A DNA stretch of 64,000 bases from Collimonas arenae (GTDB lineage Bacteria > Pseudomonadota > Gammaproteobacteria > Burkholderiales > Burkholderiaceae_D), in assembly GCF_000786695.1 (NCBI RefSeq), contig NZ_CP009962.1, forward strand, positions 2,728,001-2,792,000, read 5' to 3'. Positions 47,860 through 55,448 of this stretch are shown piece after piece (within the stretch, counting starts at the first letter, position 1; each line of letters opens with the position of its first letter). The notes beneath the pieces were generated by a model. The model was given only the letters and a program-made list of their open reading frames with translations, had not been told where the DNA came from and searched no databases. The position numbers were made by a program, and so were the translations under genes.

Positions 47860-49116
47860 TTAAAGAGCGGTTGCTCCCTGGAGCGCCGCCGTGTTGCTGA
47901 TGCTACGCTGAAGGCGCCAGAGCAGGAGCAAGGCTGTCAGCGAGGTTGCCACCAGCACGTAGCCGAGCACGTCGAAGTGCTGCAGCTTGCCATCCACCCC
48001 GATTGTGACAATGTGACCGGCAACGACTGATGCGATGCCTCCGGACAGCTGCTGGATAGAGGCGCTGATGGCGCTGAACGAGCCGCGCTGGGTCGCCGTA
48101 GGCACCGACGACACCAGCGCCTGGTAAGGAATCATGCGCGAGAAGATACCGACGAACAAAACGGAGTTGACGACGATCAGGACCGGCAAGGAGGTCGGCC
48201 CCAGGTGGGTATAGATCAACACCATCAGGATCGACAGCGCCGTGCCGAATATGAACACCCGAAATTTTCCGAAGGCGTCCGCGGCCTTGCCGATCATAGG
48301 TCCAATGAAGATGGTGCACAGTCCGGTGACAAGGTAGACCGTCGGCAAGTCATGCAGGCCGATGCCGAGGTTGTTGACCGCATAGGCGCTGCCGAAGGGC
48401 ATCAGCATGAAACCGCCGGTGGTCAGCAGCGAAGTCGTGGCGAAGGCCATCAGGTAACGCCGCTCCGTCAGCGTGTGGAACAGATGCATCCACGGGCTAT
48501 GTTCCTGCGGCAGCCCAAGATGCGCGGCGACAGGCTGCATGCGCCAGGCCACGAAGAGACCGCCGAACAGGCCGAGACCGGCCATCGCCAGGAACGGCAC
48601 ATGCCAGTTCCAGCGGTTGGACAGATACAGGCCGACAGGGATGCCCAGCACCTGGCTGGCGGCGAAGGCAGTCTGGATCAGCCCCATCACGCGACCACGC
48701 ATCTGAGGTGGAAACAGGTCTGTCGATATCGCCAGCACGATAGAGCCGATGACGCCGCCGAACAGTCCCGTAACGATACGCGCCAGCAGCAGCATCTCGA
48801 AGCTTTGCGCCAGGCCGCACCACAATGTACCGACGATGAAACCGGTATAAAAGAACAACAGGATCTTCTTGCGGTCGAAGCGGTCGGCAAAACCCGCCGT
48901 CAGCAGCCCCGAGACGCCGGCACTGAAAGCATAGGCAGAAACCACCAGCCCAAACTGCTTCGGACTGATTGCCAGGGCCGGCATGATCACCGCGCCCAGC
49001 GGCGACATCAGCATGAAATCAAGGATGACTGCAAATTGCAGGAAGGCCAGCATCCCGACCACAAATTTCTGGTAGCGGGAGAACTGCGCGGGTAGGGTGG
49101 GGGATATTGGGTTCAT
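47860..49116 (-). CDS. MFS transporter (drug/sugar efflux type)
   Basis: Transporter of 418 residues with 12 predicted helices, of the DHA1 (arabinose efflux-like) branch. The helix 2-3 motif is GFADRFDRKKILLFFYTGF, and GLFGGVIGSIVLAISTDLFP lies in helix 4. The start at 49116 is chosen by family length; a few codons are open upstream. No substrate can be assigned and no regulator is adjacent. Confidence 0.87.
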   Translation of the reverse strand: MNPISPTLPAQFSRYQKFVVGMLAFLQFAVILDFMLMSPLGAVIMPALAISPKQFGLVVSAYAFSAGVSGLLTAGFADRFDRKKILLFFYTGFIVGTLWCGLAQSFEMLLLARIVTGLFGGVIGSIVLAISTDLFPPQMRGRVMGLIQTAFAASQVLGIPVGLYLSNRWNWHVPFLAMAGLGLFGGLFVAWRMQPVAAHLGLPQEHSPWMHLFHTLTERRYLMAFATTSLLTTGGFMLMPFGSAYAVNNLGIGLHDLPTVYLVTGLCTIFIGPMIGKAADAFGKFRVFIFGTALSILMVLIYTHLGPTSLPVLIVVNSVLFVGIFSRMIPYQALVSSVPTATQRGSFSAISASIQQLSGGIASVVAGHIVTIGVDGKLQHFDVLGYVLVATSLTALLLLWRLQRSISNTAALQGATAL

Positions 49117-49319
49117 GGCACTGGAGACGTTTGACAACAAGGAATATTGTGGTGCTACGAAAATATTCCTGCAAAGTTATCAGGGATATAAACATTGGCC
49201 TCGGCAGCATTAACCGTCGCGGGCTATCGATGTTGCAAGAGCGGCGGCGCAGACCGAATCTGGCCGCCGTCAAACAGGCGCTACAGGAGCTTGTTATATA
49301 TGTATGCTACAGGTGCTTG

Positions 49320-50018
49320 TTACAGATGATCACTCAGGAAAGTCAGGGAGTTGCCATGCGCCTCCGCCGCTGCGCGCTGGTTATAGCTGGAACGGTGCGA
49401 GCAGTTGAAGCCGTGTTCCGCGCCTGGATAGACGTGGACTTCTACATCATCATTGTCTTCGAAGCGTTCGGCAATGCTTTGTACCGCGTCCAGCGCAATG
49501 TGCTTGTCGGCGGCGCCGAAATGCATGAGCAGAGGCACCGTGATCTCGTCGGCGCGTTGCAGCTGGTTCTGGATGCCGCCGCCGTAATAGGCAATCGCCG
49601 CATCCACCAAGCCGTTGGCCGCAGTGTTATACGCCAGCATGCCGCCGAAACAATAACCGATCACCGCCATCTTGCCTTCCAGGCCGGGCTGCGTCTTCAG
49701 CGCAGCAACGGTCAGCGCGATGTCGGCCAGCGCCTTGGCGACGTCGGTCGCATTCATCAGTTCGACCGCGCGCTTCCAGCCGGCGTCGTCATAGGCCAGT
49801 TCAATGTGCTTCCCGACGCGCCAGAACAGGTCTGGCACCAGCACCATATAGCCGTCGGCGGCATATTGCTCGGCAACCGAGCGAATGTGTTCGTTGACGC
49901 CGAAGATTTCCTGTAGCAGCACAATGCCCGGGCCCTTGCCTGTGTGCGGGATAGCCAGGTAAGCGCCGAACGTACCGTCGCCAGATTCGATGTCTATCCA
50001 TTTAGTGGTCACGCTCAT
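49320..50018 (-). CDS. Dienelactone hydrolase family protein
   Basis: Alpha/beta hydrolase of 232 residues with a Cys-Asp-His triad: Cys in VIGYCFGGML, Asp in FGAADKHIAL, and His in YPGAEHGFNC. The N-terminal GPGIVLLQEIFGVNEHI holds the family glutamate. Such enzymes open dienelactones in aromatic degradation, but many members act elsewhere, and no other catabolic genes are nearby. Confidence 0.9.
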   Translation of the reverse strand: MSVTTKWIDIESGDGTFGAYLAIPHTGKGPGIVLLQEIFGVNEHIRSVAEQYAADGYMVLVPDLFWRVGKHIELAYDDAGWKRAVELMNATDVAKALADIALTVAALKTQPGLEGKMAVIGYCFGGMLAYNTAANGLVDAAIAYYGGGIQNQLQRADEITVPLLMHFGAADKHIALDAVQSIAERFEDNDDVEVHVYPGAEHGFNCSHRSSYNQRAAAEAHGNSLTFLSDHL

Positions 50019-50829
50019 GGGTGTTTCTCTCCGTATCAGATGTCAATGCCTAGGTGTCCGACATGCTACCAGAAGCCGGCTGCAACGGTTGGAAGGGAGA
50101 AAGAACCGTCTTCGGCGCATGAGAACAAGGCGACCTGCCAAAATCAGCGTCAGGTATTTTGAGATCGGTTACAAAGCGATACAAAAAATTTTAAACGCCG
50201 ATAAACAGAAATTGAACATTGGTTTACTCAGTTAGACATTTCAATTGCACTCTTTTTGGTAATGGAGGTTTGGAAAAACTCATGCGTAACATTTGGCGGT
50301 ATTGCATTTGATTCCAATGGCATTTATTGAATGTCAAATGGATGAAGCACGCTTCGTTTACATCTGGAAATAACCGTCATATTATTTACTCGCAGTGACT
50401 GTACAGACCTGTCTAGGCTGTGATGTTGAATGCAATTCGAATGCAATCATTGTTGAAGCTGGCGCTGATATTTTTCTTGTGGTCAGTGCGCAAAAAAATA
50501 GAAATGTGAATATTGTTTTTACACGCTATTACTTCAAAAGAGTAAATGCTGCAGTTAGTCCTCAAAAGGGAAAGCAAGATGATTCGCACCAGACTCAATC
50601 AAATTCTCACTCCCCCGAACGCGTCTTCAGACGAAGCCGCCATGCCACCGCCCTCCAATTTCCGGCGCAGACAGCGTTAGCGCTGCCGCCATCCCGTTAA
50701 CGGACTGACATCCGTTATTCACTGCATCACGGCAGGTGATGCAGATCCTAGCGTCCCTCAACCCACATTGCTGATTGCCGTGCGGGGCTGTGGCGTCCTT
50801 TGTTTGTTCCAATCAGGAGGAGTAAGCAT
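50019..50829. other. Long AT-rich intergenic region
   Basis: About 800 bases without a convincing gene, upstream of the secreted protease. It is richer in A and T than its surroundings. It holds a direct repeat GAATGCAA-TTC-GAATGCAA (50428-50446), a small CAGCG-TTAG-CGCTG hairpin, and the perfect hairpin listed separately. A frame at 50395-50700 lacks a ribosome site and family similarity and was not called. Confidence 0.6.
50722..50744 (+). other. Hairpin CTGCATCAC-GGCAG-GTGATGCAG
   Basis: A perfect 9-bp stem with a 5-base loop lies 86 bases before the protease start codon. It has no T-tract. It may be an operator or part of the mRNA leader. Confidence 0.5.
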
Positions 50830-52695
50830 ATGTACTCGAAAAAACAAGTAGAAAATTTTGCTGTCCGCAAGGCTTCGACATTGTCAGTTGCATTGTCTCT
50901 GGCGCTTGTATCCATGTCCGTACATGCCGTTGCTACAAGCAACGACACGTGGGTCGGCACCAAAACCCAAGCGTTTTTGCCACATGTGATAGCCAAGCAA
51001 AAAATCCTGGCGGCCAGTGCCAACGTAGTAACGCCGGCGGAATCAGCAGTGCCGCTGGCGCAAGGCGAACCGGTACATGTCACCGTCAGTTTGAATTTGC
51101 ATAACGAAGCAATGCTGGACCAGTTTCTGAAGGACCAGCATACGCCTGGCACCGCGTCCTATGGCAAATTCCTGACACCAGCTCAGTTCGCAGAAAAATA
51201 TGCTCCCACGGAAAAAGACGTGGCCACAGTGGTTGCGCACCTGCGCAAATCGGGTTTCATCAATATCGTGGTTTCAGACAATCGGCAATTGATATCGGCC
51301 GACGGCACGGCAGCTACAGTACAGAACGGTTTCCACACTGGGTTGAAGAGCTTTCAGCATAACGGCCGAAAGGTTTTTGCAAATACAGATGCAGCGCAAG
51401 TGCCCTCAGCGTTGGGTGGCATTGTTAACGCGGTTCTTGGACTGCAAAGCGTTGAGATTGCGCATAAATACAGTTCCTTACTTCCCAACGCAAAAGCTGG
51501 TGTGACACCTCAGGCAACAGCAACGCCAAATGCGAGTCCAATCGAGGCAACACCCGCTCCGATGCAGTTATCCGCAATCTACAACGCCGGTAGCACGCCA
51601 ACGGCGGCCAATACGACAGTTGCCATTATTGTCGTAGGAAGTGTGGTTCCGACGCTTGCCGATTTGAATACATTTACCACGAATAATCAGCTTGCCAGTG
51701 TAAATACCAATGTTGTACAAACCGGTCCGGTGGGCAGCAATTATAGCGACACGAGTGGGCAGGATGAATGGAGTCTGGATAGCCAGGCTATTGTCGGATC
51801 TGCCGGTGGTGCGGTGAAACAGATGATATTCTATGCGTCCCCGGATTTTAGTTACAACGGCCTTACTGCTGCTTTCAACAAAGCGGTGACTGACAACCAG
51901 GCCAAAGTAATCAACGTGTCGATTGGCGGTTGCGAATCAGGAGCCAATGTCAGTGGGATCATGGCGGCTACAGACCAAGTGTTCAAACAGGCTATTGCGC
52001 AAGGTCAGACTTTCTCGATCGCAGCAGGCGATGCCGGAGCCTATAACTGCCAAACCAGCTATGTTTCGGGCTCGCCAGGCGTTGCAGCAAATCCAGCTGC
52101 CTATGATGTCAGCTGGCCGGCGAACTCTTCCTCCGCGATTGCGGTTGGCGGGACTACCTTGTACACATCAGCGGGGGCGTATAGCAGTGAAACGGTCTGG
52201 AACGATGGGCTGAGCACGATCGGAAGCTATGGCACTCAGGGTGGTTATGATTACACGCAGCGCTTGTGGGCTACTGGCGGTGGCTTTAGCAGTTATGAGC
52301 CGGCGCCCGCCTGGCAGGCTGGGGTCATCGGCAACTCAGCTACTCGCGGTCTGCCGGACATTGCTTTTGATGCTGCGAGGTTTTCCATAACGATGAACGG
52401 TCAAAGCGTAGCTCTCCGTGGCACAAGCATCGCCGCTCCAATTTTTGCCGGCATCTGGGCACGTTTGCAATCGGCCAACAATAATGGATTAGGTTTTCCT
52501 GCTGCGAGTTTTTACAAATACTTTAAGTTATCAACTAACTCGTCGCTGTTGCATGACGTGACTTCTGGCAATAATGGCGTATCTGGTTATGGCCGTCAGG
52601 CGGCTATAGGTTGGGACGCAACTACAGGCTTCGGTAGTCTGAACATTGCCAATCTGAATACCTTCATCAAGAACACTTCAGATTTCGCACGTTAA
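50830..52695 (+). CDS. Secreted S53 (sedolisin) peptidase
   Basis: Pro-kumamolisin/sedolisin family peptidase of 621 residues. It has a signal peptide (residues 1-35, ending SMSVHA) and an activation propeptide (PVHVTVSLNLHNEAMLDQFL, GTASYGKFLTPAQFAEKYAP). The catalytic domain follows, with Glu and Asp in GQDEWSLDSQ near residue 311, the oxyanion Asp in SIAAGDAGAYN near 397, and the nucleophile in RGTSIAAPIFAG near 530. The calcium site HDVTSGNNG and GWDATTGFGS closes the chain. These enzymes are active at acid pH. CAGGAGGAG precedes the ATG at 50830. It appears monocistronic. Confidence 0.93.
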   Translation: MYSKKQVENFAVRKASTLSVALSLALVSMSVHAVATSNDTWVGTKTQAFLPHVIAKQKILAASANVVTPAESAVPLAQGEPVHVTVSLNLHNEAMLDQFLKDQHTPGTASYGKFLTPAQFAEKYAPTEKDVATVVAHLRKSGFINIVVSDNRQLISADGTAATVQNGFHTGLKSFQHNGRKVFANTDAAQVPSALGGIVNAVLGLQSVEIAHKYSSLLPNAKAGVTPQATATPNASPIEATPAPMQLSAIYNAGSTPTAANTTVAIIVVGSVVPTLADLNTFTTNNQLASVNTNVVQTGPVGSNYSDTSGQDEWSLDSQAIVGSAGGAVKQMIFYASPDFSYNGLTAAFNKAVTDNQAKVINVSIGGCESGANVSGIMAATDQVFKQAIAQGQTFSIAAGDAGAYNCQTSYVSGSPGVAANPAAYDVSWPANSSSAIAVGGTTLYTSAGAYSSETVWNDGLSTIGSYGTQGGYDYTQRLWATGGGFSSYEPAPAWQAGVIGNSATRGLPDIAFDAARFSITMNGQSVALRGTSIAAPIFAGIWARLQSANNNGLGFPAASFYKYFKLSTNSSLLHDVTSGNNGVSGYGRQAAIGWDATTGFGSLNIANLNTFIKNTSDFAR

Positions 52696-52728
52696 TTTTT
52701 GACATGCATTACTGAGATTTTTATGATG

Positions 52729-52759
52729 TAGCAGGGTGGGGAGCATGCTCACCCTGCTA
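52729..52759 (+). terminator. Terminator after the protease gene
   Basis: The arms TAGCAGGGTG and CACCCTGCTA enclose a GC-rich loop that contains the palindrome GAGCATGCTC. It begins about 35 bases after the protease stop and is followed by GAAATTTC. The minus-strand small gene also ends near here, so it may act in both directions. Confidence 0.65.
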
Positions 52760-52815
52760 GAAATTTCATCACGTTGTTGTTGCCACGCTGGCGTAGTATG
52801 CAGAACACATAACAT

Positions 52816-53118
52816 TCAATCTCCTCGAACGTAGTGATCACACATAGCCACTAATTTGGACAGCTGGGTAGCGTCAGGTCTTTCCTGTAAAACCAGCTTT
52901 ACTTCAGTTATTTGAGCACGGCTTGGAATAATCTCCACCGGACTGTGACACATCCATCCAGTCAAAATATTGGTGATTTCCTTCACCCCGAGAGTTGCCA
53001 CTTCATGTCGCGTAGGGACATATGCGTGGAGCTCATATTTGTTTGGTTTTTTTACAGACTCTTCAGCTGCCCGCAAATTTTCGTCAGGTACGCCAAAACG
53101 ATCAAATTTCGGTCTCAT
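52816..53118 (-). CDS. Hypothetical protein
   Basis: Frame of 100 residues with no recognised family. It starts MRPKFDRFGVPDENLRAAEE, is mostly hydrophilic and lacks a signal peptide or membrane helix. An AGGA ribosome site lies seven bases before the ATG. It sits between the S53 protease and an unrelated secreted protein, its start being divergent from the latter. It is probably a real small gene, but only the ribosome site and open frame support it. Confidence 0.5.
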   Translation of the reverse strand: MRPKFDRFGVPDENLRAAEESVKKPNKYELHAYVPTRHEVATLGVKEITNILTGWMCHSPVEIIPSRAQITEVKLVLQERPDATQLSKLVAMCDHYVRGD

Positions 53119-53434
53119 ATAGCATCCTGAATTTGCGGGTTTTTATCTTCGCTCAACCTGGAATTTTTAGCAACAACCCAATCCGAGCGTCGTCCGCTAT
53201 TTTTTCCGCAATCTCGGGACAACACCAGCAGGGCAATAGATGGCGTGTTCATTATTTTTGCCCGGATTTCTCTGAACTATATATAGTGCGATAATGTTTT
53301 CTTTTGGAAACATCTAATGCATCCTGTTCGAGTACGGACGGCTTAACCTGGATCCAGCTCGGAATGGACAACCGGTGTATTACTTATTTGCCGGTTTCTG
53401 TAGCGTGCTGACTATCAATCGGAGAAAACAATCG
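53119..53434. promoter_or_regulatory. Divergent intergenic region
   Basis: About 315 bases between a minus-strand small gene and a plus-strand secreted protein. It contains the palindrome CTATATATAG (53277-53286) followed by GCGATAATG, a plausible promoter -10 region. No hairpin terminator or gene was seen. Confidence 0.35.
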
Positions 53435-54688
53435 ATGCTGAAAAATATGCTGTCCGGCCTGTTCGCATGCGCCGCAATCCTTCCCGCAGTCGCTTATACG
53501 GCTAATCTCGCCGCCAGCCCCGGCATGGTTGTCGAAAGCTTCAGTGGGCCGGTCACAGCTAAGGAGATGGTTTCCTTCAAGTCGTATATCCAGCCGTTGG
53601 TGCCTGCGACAGACAACATTGGCAACCAGTGGGCCCAGGGCGCCAGCGGTGAGCAGACCAAGGCAATGGGGCTGGTCTATGAAATCAACGGCGACCGTAC
53701 CGTCCTCGACAAAATGCTGGTGTTTTGCGACAGCGTACTGTCAGAACGTAACGACCTGGCGCCGGCGCCGGTCGGCCAGCACAAGATCTGGACCGGTAGG
53801 ATAGATCCGGTCTGGCCGAACGATCTCTCCACGACGCCGATCGGCACTGGCGGCGAGCAAGGCGATCCGGTCGGACACCTCGGTTACTGCGCCAGACTGA
53901 TCCTGGCGACGCCATCGATCTGGCACCTGAAAGTCGGCAGCGGCGATCCGAAAAACTATGGCGCGGACTACTACAGCCGGGCAAAAAAATATGTGACCGA
54001 AGCCGATTACAGCCTGGACCGGCACATTTTCAAATCCTTGCTCAACCTCACGCGTGGCAACCTGTATTATTTTTCGGCCGCATCGCCTTACAAGTCCGGA
54101 CTGCCGGTACCGTGGAACCAGCAGATGATGTTCAACTACGCCCTGCAAAACCTGGCCGCCTGCCATGAAATTCTTGGCGACGACCCGGCCAGGGCCACAA
54201 AATACAACGCCATTGTCAGCGCTAGCATCGCTTCTTTTTTTGCGACAGGCGTGACCTCGTATAAGAGCAAGAAGGGCAACGATGTCTATGACTGGGGCTA
54301 TACCTTGCCCGACAGAAGCGGCGAAGACAACAACCACGGCAGTCTCGATATAGCCGGCTTTTACCGGGCGTATGCGACCGGCCGCTACGGCATCACAAGT
54401 CTGGAGATGACAAAATTCGCCAATACCTTTGTCGATGTGGTGACGCGCGGGCCGAAAGACTATGCGGGAAGAATCAATGGCAGCGATGGCGCAGGCAACA
54501 GTGCACCGACCACCATGGTCAGAGGCGGCTATCTATTCCTGGCAGAGTTCTTGCCGCAGCAATACAACAACATGATGGGGGCGGATTTCACCATCGGCAA
54601 AGCGACAGGCAGGATCGACCAGTTCTCTCGTTTCCTTTGGGTTAAAAACCAGCGCAATAGCAACGCCCGGAAAATCGCTGATAACTGA
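53435..54688 (+). CDS. Secreted protein of unknown family
   Basis: Protein of 417 residues with a signal peptide (MLKNMLSGLFACAAILPAVAYT). It is rich in amphipathic helices. Segments such as HIFKSLLNLTRGNLYYFSAA, NYALQNLAACHEILGDDP and EDNNHGSLDIAGFYRAYATG suggest an alpha/alpha-toroid like polysaccharide lyases or six-hairpin glycosidases, but no known catalytic signature is certain. The acidic DRSGEDNNHGSLD stretch would be the best active-site candidate. GGAGAAA precedes the ATG at 53435. It follows the S53 protease locus, so both may act outside the cell, but they are not one operon. Confidence 0.7.
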   Translation: MLKNMLSGLFACAAILPAVAYTANLAASPGMVVESFSGPVTAKEMVSFKSYIQPLVPATDNIGNQWAQGASGEQTKAMGLVYEINGDRTVLDKMLVFCDSVLSERNDLAPAPVGQHKIWTGRIDPVWPNDLSTTPIGTGGEQGDPVGHLGYCARLILATPSIWHLKVGSGDPKNYGADYYSRAKKYVTEADYSLDRHIFKSLLNLTRGNLYYFSAASPYKSGLPVPWNQQMMFNYALQNLAACHEILGDDPARATKYNAIVSASIASFFATGVTSYKSKKGNDVYDWGYTLPDRSGEDNNHGSLDIAGFYRAYATGRYGITSLEMTKFANTFVDVVTRGPKDYAGRINGSDGAGNSAPTTMVRGGYLFLAEFLPQQYNNMMGADFTIGKATGRIDQFSRFLWVKNQRNSNARKIADN

Positions 54689-54967
54689 GACACATCTCTC
54701 CATGCCAGTTCTTGATTGAAAACTTGATTGAAAAGCAGCTAGCCGCCGGGAAGCAAATAAGCGACCCGGGGGCGGTCGGCTCTGGCATTTCGGACCGGAG
54801 AAACGCCCGTTCCTTGTCTCCCAGGCATGTTCCATGGCCTCCTGCCAACTATCAAATCTGACAGTTGAAAACACCGGATTTTCCCCTAGGCTTAGGACAA
54901 GCAAATGACCGAGTTTGCTTGCACTAAACAGTGTTGTTGATATGTACCCCTATTGGGAGAATATGAC

Positions 54968-55429
54968 ATGCCTGACAAAAGTGTCGTTGCAGAATTACCA
55001 GCAGGCCCCACGGATAACGGTGGCGGCGTCTATCGCCCGCCGCATTTTCCTGGTCCCGCCGAGTTGCCGGTGGCATCCAGCTTTGGAACTGGTCGCGAAG
55101 CCTTAACCGAGCTGTTCCGCCTGCGTGACCGGGTGCATTCCCTGGAATCCCAGTTTCTTGCTAGTAAGCTCAAATTTGGCGCGCATAACCCCAATATTCA
55201 TGAATTGCCAACGCATCTGGAGGCACTTTTCCGCGGCGGCTGGCCAAACGAATTACCTGAAGGCGGGGAAGGCGGCGGGGGCGGCGTTTTTCATCCACGC
55301 CCCGAAATCGCAGAGCTGCCTCCAGAGGTGCTTTCCGGTTTGACGCAGACGCTGGCTGCCTTCACGCAGCGCCTGAGCGCCATCGAAACCAGTATTGCGG
55401 CATTGAACGCCAAAGTTAACACGCGGTAA
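54968..55429 (+). CDS. ELP-repeat small protein
   Basis: Protein of 153 residues without a recognised family. ELP tripeptides occur at residues 9-11, 32-34, 79-81, 95-97 and 116-118, three of them as AELP. Two halves resemble each other: GGGVYRPPHFPGPAELP at 18-34 and GGGVFHPRPEIAELP at 104-118, each followed by an amphipathic helix (about 43-68 and 119-150) that could form a coiled coil. A Gly-rich stretch lies at 99-106. No signal peptide is seen. GGGAG lies eight bases before the ATG. It ends 19 bases before the large fusion gene, so the two are probably cotranscribed, and it may be substrate, scaffold or partner of that enzyme. Confidence 0.7.
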   Translation: MPDKSVVAELPAGPTDNGGGVYRPPHFPGPAELPVASSFGTGREALTELFRLRDRVHSLESQFLASKLKFGAHNPNIHELPTHLEALFRGGWPNELPEGGEGGGGGVFHPRPEIAELPPEVLSGLTQTLAAFTQRLSAIETSIAALNAKVNTR

Positions 55430-55448
55430 ATCGCTAGCTTCGGCATGC

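Noticed and set aside
50395-50700. 101-codon frame in the long intergenic region
   Set aside because: No ribosome site, low-complexity C-terminus and no recognised family.
54533-54904. Minus-strand frame with FDSWQEAMEHAWETRNG downstream of the secreted protein
   Set aside because: It overlaps the 3' end of a supported gene, has no ribosome site and no certain homology; could at most be a relic.
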